64,000 nucleotides of DNA from Bacillus sp. es.036 (GTDB lineage Bacteria; Bacillota; Bacilli; Bacillales; Guptibacillaceae). The notes beneath the pieces are model-generated. The model saw only the letters and a list, made by a program, of their open reading frames with translations, made no database searches and was not told the origin of the DNA. Where the stretch lies: the NCBI RefSeq assembly GCF_002563635.1, contig NZ_PDIZ01000001.1, positions 2,604,001 through 2,668,000 on the forward strand, in the 5' to 3' direction. The translations under genes were made by a program, and so were the position numbers. Numbering within the stretch: the first letter of the stretch is position 1; each line of letters opens with the position of its first letter. Shown here in pieces: positions 6,991-15,406 of this stretch.

Positions 6991-8061
6991 TTATTGACTA
7001 TTCTTTCGGAAACTCTCTAAAAGAACCACTCCATCCTTATCTTCTACAATTAATTTATAAGGATCTTCCTGAACGTAAGGAGCTGCTTGTACCGAATCTA
7101 TAAATTCTTCAATAGTGCTTACTATTTCATTTGCTTCATCTTTTTTACCAGGATCTGCGGAGTTAATCGACGTTTTAATATAGAGCGTTAAAGTGGATGA
7201 ATTGTTTGAATAGGCAACCTCTGTCACATTTAGGTCGCTTTTCTTTTCCAGCCCGTCAGAGATGATACTAATTACGTCTGTCCATCGATCTGCCTGATCA
7301 CGTTTCTCCATATCAATTATTGTTTCTTCAATTACAAGTTCCTCATGGTTGTGTTTCGTTAAAACATCTTTAATGTATGCTTTGATTTCTTTAATATCGT
7401 CCTTTGACTCACTGTTAGCAATATCGATTACAACTCTCTTTAACCCTATATCCACACCATAGGACAGTACTTCATATTTGTCTTCAAGTAAAAGTGACTC
7501 AAGTTCTTTTGAGATTTGATCCTCTTCTTTCTTAATGCGCTTCTCATTTTCACTTGGACTATAGCTATCATCGTATGGAATAAAGCGTTCGACGCGTATA
7601 TCAAATCCAGTATAGTTATGTTGAGTTAATACCTCTTTCATTTCATGAACAATATCAGGCTTTACATTTTGAATGTAGGTTTCATCACCTCTTATTGAAA
7701 CTGTAATTTGTTTGTTTTCGTAATCCGAATCCAGTCCTCCAATATTTGGTTCAATATCAAGTAGTGTTTCTTCTAGCTCTTTTGTTACTTCCATATCTGA
7801 TTTCTCTTCTTCAAAAAAACCACTCAAGTATGGAAATTCAGCTAGGACTCCTGCTAATGAAGGAGAGAAAAATGCTGATCCAATAAATAAGATAATCATA
7901 ATCATGGCAATGCTAATCGGATAGTAAACACGTTTAAACCACCGAAGTCGATGTTTATCTTCGTTGATTTTTGTGAGTACTCCTTCTTTGATTCTTAAAC
8001 TATTTTCATAAGAAAATTGGTCTTCATAATTCACTTTAGCTTTCTTTAAATCCTCATCCAT
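6991..8061 (-). CDS. Membrane-anchored anti-sigma-like protein (DUF4030-type), copy 2
   Basis: A 356-residue paralogue of the protein at 4235. It has a charged N-terminal segment (MDEDLKKAKVNYEDQFSYEN), one transmembrane helix about residues 46-70 (ISIAMIMIILFIGSAFF) with the shared SPSLAGVLAEFP motif just outside, and an extracytoplasmic domain of repeated strand-helix units (for example DVISIISDGLEKKSDLNV, parallel to the VIDTLTEGLIGK segment of copy 1). ATG at 8059-8061 follows AGGAGG. It overlaps the sigma gene by 8 bases. Inferred role: sensor and inhibitor of that sigma factor. Confidence 0.75.
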   Translation of the reverse strand: MDEDLKKAKVNYEDQFSYENSLRIKEGVLTKINEDKHRLRWFKRVYYPISIAMIMIILFIGSAFFSPSLAGVLAEFPYLSGFFEEEKSDMEVTKELEETLLDIEPNIGGLDSDYENKQITVSIRGDETYIQNVKPDIVHEMKEVLTQHNYTGFDIRVERFIPYDDSYSPSENEKRIKKEEDQISKELESLLLEDKYEVLSYGVDIGLKRVVIDIANSESKDDIKEIKAYIKDVLTKHNHEELVIEETIIDMEKRDQADRWTDVISIISDGLEKKSDLNVTEVAYSNNSSTLTLYIKTSINSADPGKKDEANEIVSTIEEFIDSVQAAPYVQEDPYKLIVEDKDGVVLLESFRKNSQ

Positions 8062-8617
8062 TGAAATTCTCCTCCTTCTGATCAAGCATGATTTTTTTCA
8101 ACAAATTACGGGCTCTAGATAACCTCGTCTTAACGGTATTCAGATTTAAGTCTAGAGCCTGACTAACCTCTGTAACGGTCTGCTCATGAAAGTAGTGCAG
8201 CACAATGACTTCGCGATACTTTCTGGGGAGGTCATAAACATAGTCAAGTACCTCTCGATTCTCTTCACGCTCTATGTATAGTTGCTCAGAACTTTGAGAT
8301 CTTAAGAAATTATCTAAAAAACTAGTCGGATTTTTCAAGAGTTGAAAACTTTTTTTGCGTAAATGATCCTTCGCTGTATTTACTGTGATTCTGTAAAGCC
8401 AGGTTTGTATGGACGCTTCTCCTCGAAACCTCTTGAGATTCTTATAGCATTTTAAGAAGACTTCTTGAGCTATATCTTCTGCTGATCCTTTATCTTGCAC
8501 GTAAGAGTATGCAAGTAAATAGATTTTTTTGGAGTGCTCATCAACCAACTCAACTATTTGAACTTCTAGTTTGTCTTCATCCACTTCACCCGTTAAAGAC
8601 GGGTCGTTCTTTTTCAT
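8054..8617 (-). CDS. ECF RNA polymerase sigma factor, module 2
   Basis: A 187-residue ECF sigma factor. Region 2 carries SAEDIAQEVFLKCYKNLKRF and TWLYRITVNTAKDHLR; region 4 carries PRKYREVIVLHYFHEQTVTE and LNTVKTRLSRARNLLK. The ATG at 8615-8617 is preferred because it follows GGAAGGGG and because the GTCTATTAG promoter-like element at 8687-8695 lies upstream of it but too close to an alternative start at 8680. It is coupled to the membrane partner at 6991. Confidence 0.92.
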   Translation of the reverse strand: MKKNDPSLTGEVDEDKLEVQIVELVDEHSKKIYLLAYSYVQDKGSAEDIAQEVFLKCYKNLKRFRGEASIQTWLYRITVNTAKDHLRKKSFQLLKNPTSFLDNFLRSQSSEQLYIEREENREVLDYVYDLPRKYREVIVLHYFHEQTVTEVSQALDLNLNTVKTRLSRARNLLKKIMLDQKEENFNG

Positions 8618-8686
8618 CTTCAAAACCCCTTCCGATCCTCTTGCCACCTTTAGACTCTTATAGAAGTTAAATGGTTTCATCTATAT

Positions 8687-8695
8687 CTAATAGAC
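8687..8695 (-). promoter_or_regulatory. Candidate ECF -10 element of sigma module 2
   Basis: GTCTATTAG on the minus strand, matching the -10-like element before the other sigma genes. No clear GAAC-type -35 is visible 16-18 nt upstream. Confidence 0.3.
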
Positions 8696-8723
8696 CTCAA
8701 CTATTTTTCCTTTAATACACACG

Positions 8724-8750
8724 AAAAGGACCTCCTTACAAGGAAGTCCT
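8724..8750 (-). terminator. Intrinsic terminator of sigma module 3
   Basis: Minus-strand AGGACTTCC-TTGTAA-GGAGGTCCT followed by TTTT; it separates modules 3 and 2, between which no array repeat is found. Confidence 0.75.
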
Positions 8751-8807
8751 GCTAACGTAAAATTCAAAGAATGATTGTTCAAAATGAATGATGTTAATAG
8801 CTTATAT

Positions 8808-9857
8808 TTAACTCGATATCTCAATAAAATCCTTTCCGTTTTTCAACAAAAGGTGAATCGTATACTTGTCATTTTTTATATACTCTCTTGTTTCAGGTAA
8901 AGACAAGTATTCTTTAATCGACAATTCAATTTCTTGGATTATTTCTTGAGAAGGAGGTTCATTAAAATTAGTTTTAATGGATACATAGGAATGCCCATCC
9001 TTCACCTTGTATGATAATCCTGTCAGTTCATAAGTTGATTTCCCTACCATGCCTTCATAGATATCAGCTGAAATAAATGCCCAACGATTATCTTGTTTCC
9101 TATGTTGAAGATTAAACTTATTCACTTCAATGTCTTTTACATCTAACTCTTGTGATTCTATTTCTTTCTCGATCTCATTAATGATTTTATTAGACTCTTG
9201 AATATGGTCTGGCATCTCAAGTGTAATAATATTTGAAAACCAGGATTTCTTAAGACCAACCAACTCATTATCTGCTTCTTCAGCGTATCCATATGATGCA
9301 AAAACTTCTTTCACGATAGTTCTTACTTCGTCATAAAGAATGTCTGTTTCATCCTCATGATCATGAGAATATGCTTTATTTGTTTCTGAAATCTTTAGAA
9401 CATATTTGTCGTATCCATTTTCACTTAAATAATTTTCAATCTTAGGTTCCAGATCTTCCGTTGCTTGTTTCAAGGTAGAATCCTTTAAATTGAGTGAGAT
9501 TTCAATTGTATAGGGAGATGGCGTTAGACCTAAAGAATTAATGGCATACCCCTCATTTTCAACTAGTTCATAGAGTCGGGATGATAGCTGTGTATCTTCC
9601 CCTCCTGAAAAGCTTGGAGTGATTGAAATCGGTAGTATTTTCTCCATAACACTTGCCATTGTTGTGGAGTAAAAAGGCGAAGATAGTAAAAAAAGAAAGC
9701 TAACAGCTATGACAATCCACCCCATTTGTCTTTTCGGTTTACTTTTATTATTTTTATGGACAGTTTGTAAAATGTTACTTCTAAGTTGATATTTAGAAGC
9801 GTCATTTATTTTTAATTGTTTCTCTAAATCCTTAAACTGATTATCTGAAAATTTCAT
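8808..9857 (-). CDS. Membrane-anchored anti-sigma-like protein (DUF4030-type), copy 3
   Basis: A 349-residue paralogue of the proteins at 4235 and 6991. A charged cytoplasmic segment (about 1-45) precedes a transmembrane helix (about 47-64, WIVIAVSFLFLLSSPFY) and STTMASVMEKILPIS, equivalent to SPSMASVVSKIP in copy 1. The extracytoplasmic part again ends with a segment like ISADIYEGMVGKSTYEL. Its stop is followed by the terminator at 8724. Start ATG 9855-9857 follows GGGGTG; a GTG nine bases upstream is also possible. It overlaps the sigma gene, indicating coupled translation. Confidence 0.72.
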   Translation of the reverse strand: MKFSDNQFKDLEKQLKINDASKYQLRSNILQTVHKNNKSKPKRQMGWIVIAVSFLFLLSSPFYSTTMASVMEKILPISITPSFSGGEDTQLSSRLYELVENEGYAINSLGLTPSPYTIEISLNLKDSTLKQATEDLEPKIENYLSENGYDKYVLKISETNKAYSHDHEDETDILYDEVRTIVKEVFASYGYAEEADNELVGLKKSWFSNIITLEMPDHIQESNKIINEIEKEIESQELDVKDIEVNKFNLQHRKQDNRWAFISADIYEGMVGKSTYELTGLSYKVKDGHSYVSIKTNFNEPPSQEIIQEIELSIKEYLSLPETREYIKNDKYTIHLLLKNGKDFIEISS

Positions 9858-10356
9858 TGGTAACACCCCATTTCATTAATTCATTTTTAAGTTCAGCTAA
9901 AGCTCTCTTTAAAGTCATTTTCACTTTACTTTCTGACCACTTTAAAACAATGGCTGTTTCTGCTGTTGAAAGCTCTTTTAACTTTCGTAAAATGATGACA
10001 TGCCTATAGGTAGGCTTTAATTGCTGAATCGCTTTATATAATTGCTCAGTCTGCCAATTTAAAGCTACAATTTGTTCAGGTATAGGATGGTAATCTTTCT
10101 CTTCCGACGTTAAATTCAAATAATGTTGTAATGGGTGTTTTTTTCGAAAATAATCTCTGGTCACATTGCGTGCAATGGAAAACAGCCATGTTTTTACAGA
10201 CGATTTATGTTCAAACTTATGTTGATTTCTATAAGCTTTGATAAAGGTTTCTTGTGTTAAATCCTCAGCTCGTTGATAATCTTTAACAATCAAAAGTATG
10301 TAGGTTAAAATCGATTCACCGTACATATCAAACCATTCAGCTACTTCATCCTCCAA
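9841..10356 (-). CDS. ECF RNA polymerase sigma factor, module 3
   Basis: A 171-residue ECF sigma factor, more divergent than the others: region 2 RAEDLTQETFIKAYRN and TWLFSIARNVTRDYFR, region 4 PTYRHVIILRKLKELSTAET and SKVKMTLKRALAELK. The start is the TTG at 10354-10356, which has AAAGGAGG upstream at good spacing. A candidate promoter with TGACC and CGTCTAAG lies at 10386-10414. Translationally coupled to the membrane protein at 8808. Confidence 0.9.
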   Translation of the reverse strand: MEDEVAEWFDMYGESILTYILLIVKDYQRAEDLTQETFIKAYRNQHKFEHKSSVKTWLFSIARNVTRDYFRKKHPLQHYLNLTSEEKDYHPIPEQIVALNWQTEQLYKAIQQLKPTYRHVIILRKLKELSTAETAIVLKWSESKVKMTLKRALAELKNELMKWGVTNEIFR

Positions 10357-10385
10357 AATTTTTCCTCCTTTGCGCAATCTACTTA

Positions 10386-10414
10386 CTTAGACGCAAATGA
10401 AATAAAATGGTCAC
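10386..10414 (-). promoter_or_regulatory. Candidate ECF promoter of sigma module 3
   Basis: Minus strand GTGACC (10409-10414) then GCGTCTAAG (10386-10394) 15-16 nt later. Confidence 0.4.
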
Positions 10415-10514
10415 AATTAAAAAATACACAAAAGAATAATACTAATTAAAAAAGCATTGATCCACAACAGAATCAACGCTTAAATCCCCATTAATTTTAT
10501 ACTTACTTGTAATC

Positions 10515-10531
10515 GCTCCGATTTTCTGTAA
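10515..10531 (-). repeat. Array repeat core
   Basis: GCTCCGATTTTCTGTAA; the GAA end is degraded. Confidence 0.65.
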
Positions 10532-10553
10532 TATGAAATAGTCAAACAAATGA

Positions 10554-10737
10554 TTATTTCTTACCTCTAGTATCTTTTGAAGTGCCTGTAAAAGGGTTTG
10601 TCTCATAAGTTAAATCTTTTTCAGCTTCCTTTTCTTCCTTTGAAATTCTCTTTCCTAACGAGGCGTAATACCAAATGAACGCCCCCTAAACTGAATATAC
10701 CACCTATACTAGATACCCAAAATACAGCATCATCCAT
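10554..10737 (-). pseudogene. Small membrane protein gene with frameshift
   Basis: Starting at ATG 10735-10737 (GGGAGGTG upstream), the frame encodes MDDAVFWVSSIGGIFSLG, then leaves its proper frame at a run of five G on the minus strand (complement of 10682-10686). One base fewer would continue as AFIWYYASLGKRISKEEKEA and end KDTRGKK at TAA 10554-10556, about 60 residues with one membrane helix and a charged tail. The intact downstream frame argues for a recent one-base insertion, or slippage/phase variation or a sequencing error. It is a single-gene unit between repeats 10515 and 10816. Confidence 0.55.
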
Positions 10738-10779
10738 ACGCTCACCTCCCATTTAAAACTAACAAATTGCAGCTGCCCT

Positions 10780-10834
10780 AAACCTACATAGAGCGCTCAC
10801 TTTTGTTCCGCAAATGCTCCGATATTGTTTAAAA
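10780..10834 (-). repeat. Array repeat, second structural subtype
   Basis: AAACCTACATAGAGCGCTCAC leads into core GCTCCGATATTGTTTAA (10816-10834); the stem is AGAGCG / tGCTC. The subtype recurs at 26108 and 28046. The core ends 5 nt before the ASCH gene's stop. Confidence 0.8.
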
Positions 10835-10839
10835 CTGAG

Positions 10840-11289
10840 TTATTCATCTTTTACATGGATCACTTCAAACCGTTCACAAACAAGGGGCATATCCTTTGAA
10901 AATTCACGTCCAATTGCGTTTAGTTCTTTTCTAAAGAATTTTTCATGTTCATCAAACCAATATCGATAGGTTCTGTTTCCTTCGCCTTCCGCAATAGCAA
11001 ACCCTTCACTAACCTCATTCATTGGAGTTATAGTAACTTCTATTGTTTTAGTTATTGCTACAGGCTCATGATCACTGTTTAAAATAATATTGTAATCTTC
11101 CGTTGTTGGAAGGGGTTCATTCTCTAGTTCATAAAATATATGCCCTGAACATGTTGCAGTTTTAATACCATCTATCACTAATTGCGCAAGATTGTCAGGC
11201 TCGACTCCGAATTGCCACGCAGTAACTGATTTAGGCTTATTTTGGTTCTTCCAATATTCATTCCAATATATTTCGGCTGCTTGATTCAT
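10840..11289 (-). CDS. ASCH domain protein
   Basis: A 149-residue protein of the ASCH (ASC-1 homology) family, a beta-barrel related to the PUA domain and thought to bind RNA or nucleotides. Typical elements are WQFGVEPDNLAQLVIDGIKT (substrate-pocket G-x-K), ATCSGHIFYE and the C-terminal YRYWFDEHEKFF and VCERFEVI. Cytoplasmic. The ATG follows TAAGGAG. Some family members cleave RNA or are linked to toxin-antitoxin action; the role here is unknown. Single-gene array unit. Confidence 0.88.
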   Translation of the reverse strand: MNQAAEIYWNEYWKNQNKPKSVTAWQFGVEPDNLAQLVIDGIKTATCSGHIFYELENEPLPTTEDYNIILNSDHEPVAITKTIEVTITPMNEVSEGFAIAEGEGNRTYRYWFDEHEKFFRKELNAIGREFSKDMPLVCERFEVIHVKDE

Positions 11290-11372
11290 AATATATATAT
11301 CTCCTTATTTTATTCAATTAAATGGCCTGTTACTAATTTAAACAAAAAGGGCATAATTCTTTTTAGATTAAC

Positions 11373-11391
11373 GCTCCGATTATATTGAATA
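11373..11391 (-). repeat. Array repeat core
   Basis: GCTCCGATTATATTGAATA, GAT subtype, preceded by TTAGATTAAC as in the copy at 29207. Confidence 0.75.
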
Positions 11392-11423
11392 GAGCCAATT
11401 AACATTAATTAATTTAGAGTCTA

Positions 11424-11690
11424 CTATGCAGACGACTCAATTATAAAAGTTATCCAACCTAAAAGAACTAGACCAGTAATAAATAAAAAGCGAATTACGA
11501 TCTTTGGACCAGAATTCCAACTAAAATATATTCTTATCAGAACAAAATAAATGGTTGTTAATAAGAATATGAATATTATTCCTTCCATAATTTCTTGATT
11601 AGAATATTGATTTGAATATGTAAGAAAATGAACTAACCAAGAAGCTATTGATACAAATCCAATAAAATATAAAAACTTCTTTTCTCTCAT
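11424..11690 (-). CDS. Small multi-helix membrane protein (88 aa)
   Basis: Begins MREKKFLYFIGFVSIASW and has three predicted transmembrane helices (about residues 5-24, 34-56 and 65-84). The ATG at 11690 follows GAGGTG; a GTG two codons upstream is less likely. No domain is recognised. Single-gene unit with a repeat core 32 nt after its stop. Confidence 0.65.
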   Translation of the reverse strand: MREKKFLYFIGFVSIASWLVHFLTYSNQYSNQEIMEGIIFIFLLTTIYFVLIRIYFSWNSGPKIVIRFLFITGLVLLGWITFIIESSA

Positions 11691-11811
11691 AAGCACCTCA
11701 CGAAAAACTGTTAAATTTTATCTCTCTCTTCTTTTTACGAACATAAAACAAAATTGTTTCACTATCACCATTAGAATTGTTATCTTTAAAGGAAATGATG
11801 CCCATAAAAAT

Positions 11812-11852
11812 GAGCCTATCTTATTACAGATAAGCTCCGAGATTGCAGTAAA
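11812..11852 (-). repeat. Array repeat, inner stem plus core
   Basis: GAGCCTATCT-TATTAC-AGATAAGCTC hairpin followed by CGAGATTGCAGTAA; the outer AATACC end is missing. Confidence 0.85.
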
Positions 11853-11895
11853 AGGTTGTATACGTTTACCATAAAACCCTACATTATTTGGACTT

Positions 11896-12228
11896 TTAAT
11901 TACTTATGGTGTCACCCCTAACTTTTATTTTTATAGCCTCGTAATCTTCTTTTTCGAAACTGATCACTACTCTAGCCACTCTTTTTGAATTTGGATAAAG
12001 ATATAATTGTTGATTGAATTTAACCCCTAGAGGTGAAATTATTTGATAGATAAAATTTAAAATATTAAAGCAATCTAAATCTACTCCATCTTCTAAATGG
12101 TTTTTTATACTGATAACCACCATATTATCAATGACTTCAAACCTCGGTTTCCGCGTAGAAATATTGTTAATTTTGCACATTAACTTTACAGTTTGTTTAA
12201 AAACATCTGTATCCTCATTACTTTTCAC
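11896..12228 (-). CDS. Hypothetical protein (110 aa)
   Basis: The start is taken as the GTG at 12226-12228, which has AAAGGGTG upstream; the frame extends to 12240. The product begins MKSNEDTDVFKQTVKLMC and alternates beta strands with short helices (ISIKNHLEDGVDLDC, VARVVISFEKEDY). No membrane segment and no recognised domain. Single-gene array unit. Confidence 0.6.
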   Translation of the reverse strand: MKSNEDTDVFKQTVKLMCKINNISTRKPRFEVIDNMVVISIKNHLEDGVDLDCFNILNFIYQIISPLGVKFNQQLYLYPNSKRVARVVISFEKEDYEAIKIKVRGDTISN

Positions 12229-12347
12229 CAGTAATATCACCCTTTTATTTATTCTTTATTGCATTTTCAGGAAGCATTAAAGTGCATAACCCACAATAAT
12301 TCTTTTGTAAGTGTCTATTCAGTTATCAAGCACTATATTGAAGAATA

Positions 12348-12367
12348 GCTCCGAGATACAGGAAGAT
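12348..12367 (-). repeat. Array repeat core
   Basis: GCTCCGAGATACAGGAAGAT, short subtype, closely like the core at 6349. Confidence 0.8.
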
Positions 12368-12433
12368 CACTTTTAAAATTCAACTGCACCTAATCGTTTA
12401 ACAACTATTACCTCTTAACCAAATGTCCAACTT

Positions 12434-12679
12434 TCAAGATGGTTTTACTCTTTTGTATTTCCTATACTGTATTATTGCAAATACACTAATAACTAAAATG
12501 AATGAAATGGTAATAGAATATCGTGAAATCATAAAAAAGAAATCCGGATATGAAATTTCCATAACTGAAGTCATTCCATTTACATCTGTGGTAGACTTCA
12601 CTCTATTTAACCCTGCAAACAATATTAGAAAGGAAATAACCAATGAATATAATCCAGTTTTAACTAATGTCTTTTCCAA
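12434..12679 (-). CDS. Small two-helix membrane protein (81 aa)
   Basis: The start is the TTG at 12677-12679, which has GGAGG at the right distance. The product begins MEKTLVKTGLYSLVISFL, with helices at about residues 8-25 and 55-73 and a basic C-terminus YRKYKRVKPS. A longer open frame on the opposite strand is a shadow: it has no ribosome binding site and contains the repeat. Function unknown. Confidence 0.65.
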   Translation of the reverse strand: MEKTLVKTGLYSLVISFLILFAGLNRVKSTTDVNGMTSVMEISYPDFFFMISRYSITISFILVISVFAIIQYRKYKRVKPS

Positions 12680-12725
12680 AATGAATTCCTCCAAAAATAA
12701 AAATAAGATTACAAAAGATGTTCAC

Positions 12726-12815
12726 TACCAATTATTTCAAAACTATTTCATTTACACAACCAAATAAAATATGGAGCTTATCTTATTACAGATAAGCTCC
12801 GAGATTGTTGAAGAC
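12726..12815 (-). repeat. Array repeat, full-length
   Basis: TACCAATTATTTCAAA, then inner stem GGAGCTTATCT-TATTAC-AGATAAGCTCC and core GCTCCGAGATTGTTGAAGAC (12796-12815). This is the copy with the most perfect inner stem. Confidence 0.9.
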
Positions 12816-12873
12816 TCAAAGTTGAGATAAGTTTGTTTTCCATATCTTAATTAACCAATTTGATAAATTTAAC

Positions 12874-13335
12874 TTAGTAAACGACCTCCCCATAAGGAGT
12901 GACAAGGAGACTTCTTTTTTGAATAACGACTTTAATAGTTTTATTGATATTTTCCTTATCACTTAGCTTTTGAGGTTTTGGTTTTATCCCCTCGTACCAC
13001 TCTTTGCCTTTTTCCTCTTCCACCCACCAGTCAAAATATACTTCAATATCATCTTGGTTGTAGTAATTGAATATTTCTTGCTCACTGAGAGAAGATGATA
13101 ATTTCATGAAAGCGACTACCGTTGGATATCCTCCATTACCCCTAGGCCCTCCTCCATAGTTGTAGGCAAAATCATAACCTTTCTCAATTAGTACTGTGTT
13201 TGGAGGAATTGAATACTCATATAGTTCATTCGCGAATTCTTTTGCGTATCTATATTCTTGTCCATATATATAGTATACAAAAACACTAAATACAAGAATT
13301 GATATTACAAGTAAATAAACTGATTTTTTTTGCAC
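12874..13335 (-). CDS. Hypothetical protein with N-terminal membrane anchor (153 aa)
   Basis: Begins MQKKSVYLLVISILVFSV (GTG start with GAGGAG upstream), an uncleaved signal/anchor helix, followed by an extracytoplasmic domain rich in aromatic residues (YDFAYNYGGGPRGNGGY, VYFDWWVEEEKGKEWYEG). It starts 39 bp after the stop of the penicillin-binding protein gene, so it is probably the last gene of the four-gene sigma-module-4 operon. No family is recognised; its export and linkage suggest an accessory wall or sensing role. Confidence 0.65.
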   Translation of the reverse strand: MQKKSVYLLVISILVFSVFVYYIYGQEYRYAKEFANELYEYSIPPNTVLIEKGYDFAYNYGGGPRGNGGYPTVVAFMKLSSSLSEQEIFNYYNQDDIEVYFDWWVEEEKGKEWYEGIKPKPQKLSDKENINKTIKVVIQKRSLLVTPYGEVVY

Positions 13336-13374
13336 TGATTTCTCCTCGATTCAAGATTTGAAAAGAGATATGTT

Positions 13375-15381
13375 TTAGTCATTTCCTTTATCTTTCACTT
13401 CCATCTGATGTCCTGATTTTTTCATTTCAAAATACTTGTCCATTATCCGTTCGCTAATATCATGATTAATTTCATTAGTGTTATCGATATCTGGCACTAC
13501 AACTGCAAAAGCAACTTCAGGCTCATCAGAAGGAGCATATCCAACAAGAGTTAAATTGTAGTTATCTTCTCCAAACTCTGCTGTTCCAGTTTTTGCGGAG
13601 GGGTTATAGGATTTATTACTAAAGAAATTTGCCGTACCTTGATTAGTATGTGTAACCATCCATAGTCCCTTTTTGACAACATCAAAGTACTTTTGATCAA
13701 CATTTACAGTATTCATAACGTTAGGCGTATTCTGATATAAAATATTGTTGGAAAGTTCATCTCCATTATTAGCTTCATGAACTTCTTTCAGTAAATGTGC
13801 TTCCATCCTTCGTCCATCGTTTGCTACGGTTGAAATGTATTGAACCATTTGAATAGGGGTATAAGTGTCAAACTGACCAATACTGAGATCAAGCAAATTA
13901 CCTAATATATTACTATTCCCTTCATAACCAGTTGCTTCAGAAGGGATATCCACTCCGGTGCTTACTCCTAAACCAAATCGAGAAAACACATTCCTCATTT
14001 TTGAATAAGCTTCTATATCGAAAGCCCCGCCTTGATTTTTTTCATACTTATGATTAGCTATTTCCATTGCAATATTAAACATATAGACATTGGATGAACG
14101 TTGAAGGGCAGTTAATTCATTAATACTCCCCATGTTCACATATGATTTCTTTGGTTCTGTTCCAGGAAAATATAGTGGAGTATCATAAAAATAAGTATTG
14201 GGTTGAATGGCCCTATAGTGAAAGCCCGTTAATACAGTAGCTGCTTTAACAGTAGATCCCATTGCATAAGCATCCATAAATGCTCCGTATGAACGATCTT
14301 CAAATCCCTTATTTGTTAGTTCTTGTCCTGAAGCTGCTAATACTTCTCCAGTTTTTGGCTCCATCATTACTGCATAAGCGCGTTCCAACGAATAATTTCC
14401 TTCTGAGCGTGCTTCTTGTATCTCTTCTTTTAAAATCTCATCTACAGATTGTTGAAGCTCCATATCTAAAGTTAACACTAGATCTCCGCCTCTGGAGCCC
14501 GGAATTTCTTCTGGATCTCCAATTGGATTTCCTTCTTTATCAGTTACAAATTTTGTTTTTGACGGTTGTCCCCTTAAATACTCTTCATATTGTCTTTCTA
14601 AGAAACTAATTCCCACACTATCATTTAATCCATAACCCTTTTGAAGATAAGCATCTACTTCCTCTTCGGCAATTTGTCCTGTATTTCCTAATAGAGTTTT
14701 TATTGTTTCATTATAAGGGTATTCACGAATCGCATCAGCTGCAACTTCTATCCCCGGGAGGTCACTCAGATGTTCGCTCACTTCAGCAATTTCATCTTTC
14801 GTCAAATCCTGTTTAATTGTTTGGGAAGATAATGCGTATCCACCATCCATTTCACGTTTAATGGCTGCAATTTCTAATTCTTTTTTTGAGATTTTATTTA
14901 GATCTGATTCTTTAATACGATCTAACTGTAACTGATACGCATCTTTGTCACTAAGATCTTTGGTTTCTTTATCGCTTAACTTCGATCTTGCCTCTTTTGG
15001 ACGAGTAATAATCCAATAATCTTTCAAGTCTCTTTCAGTTAATTTTTCAGTCCCTTTCTCAATGTACTTTGAAAGATGTTCTGCCACTTCCAGTTTTTCT
15101 TGTTGAGTAGTCCCCTGTGTCTTAGTATAAGTAATAATAAAGGTAGGTTTATTATCTACTACAACTCTTCCGTAACGATCAAACATCATACCTCTAGGGG
15201 AAGTTGTTTTAGCCTCCACATTATCTGTTTCTTCTACTTGATTTTCAAAATCATCACCTTGAGCTAATTGGAGATATCCTAAACGAAAAATTAAAACAGA
15301 AAACAGTAAGAATACGAACAAAAACAATATATTTAGCCGGTATGGTAAATGACTCCTTTTTTCTTTCTTTATGCTATTCAT
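13375..15381 (-). CDS. Class B penicillin-binding protein (PBP2/PbpA-type transpeptidase)
   Basis: A 668-residue membrane-bound D,D-transpeptidase that cross-links peptidoglycan. A cytoplasmic stub and one membrane helix (about 17-37) precede the dimerisation/pedestal domain (SPRGMMFDRYGR at about 61-72) and the penicillin-binding domain with all three active-site motifs: S376-T-V-K379 (GSTVK), S429-S-N431 and K597-T-G599. Length fits Bacillus PbpA/PbpH. It lies in an operon after an ECF sigma factor and its membrane partner, so its expression is probably inducible by envelope stress or beta-lactams (inference). It could be a low-affinity, resistance-type enzyme; sequence alone does not show that. 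Confidence 0.92.
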   Translation of the reverse strand: MNSIKKEKRSHLPYRLNILFLFVFLLFSVLIFRLGYLQLAQGDDFENQVEETDNVEAKTTSPRGMMFDRYGRVVVDNKPTFIITYTKTQGTTQQEKLEVAEHLSKYIEKGTEKLTERDLKDYWIITRPKEARSKLSDKETKDLSDKDAYQLQLDRIKESDLNKISKKELEIAAIKREMDGGYALSSQTIKQDLTKDEIAEVSEHLSDLPGIEVAADAIREYPYNETIKTLLGNTGQIAEEEVDAYLQKGYGLNDSVGISFLERQYEEYLRGQPSKTKFVTDKEGNPIGDPEEIPGSRGGDLVLTLDMELQQSVDEILKEEIQEARSEGNYSLERAYAVMMEPKTGEVLAASGQELTNKGFEDRSYGAFMDAYAMGSTVKAATVLTGFHYRAIQPNTYFYDTPLYFPGTEPKKSYVNMGSINELTALQRSSNVYMFNIAMEIANHKYEKNQGGAFDIEAYSKMRNVFSRFGLGVSTGVDIPSEATGYEGNSNILGNLLDLSIGQFDTYTPIQMVQYISTVANDGRRMEAHLLKEVHEANNGDELSNNILYQNTPNVMNTVNVDQKYFDVVKKGLWMVTHTNQGTANFFSNKSYNPSAKTGTAEFGEDNYNLTLVGYAPSDEPEVAFAVVVPDIDNTNEINHDISERIMDKYFEMKKSGHQMEVKDKGND

Positions 15382-15406
15382 GATGCCCCCTGTAAACTAT
15401 CCTACT

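Noticed and set aside
8618-8807. Searched for a missing array core between sigma modules 2 and 3
   Set aside because: Only a standard terminator was found, so the two modules seem to form one unit.
11700-11810. Small minus-strand frame (MGIISFKDNNSNGD...)
   Set aside because: No ribosome binding site and it runs into the start of the next gene; probably leader sequence.
12423-12767. Plus-strand frame of 114 codons
   Set aside because: Shadow of the minus-strand gene 12434-12679; it lacks a ribosome binding site and reads into the array repeat.
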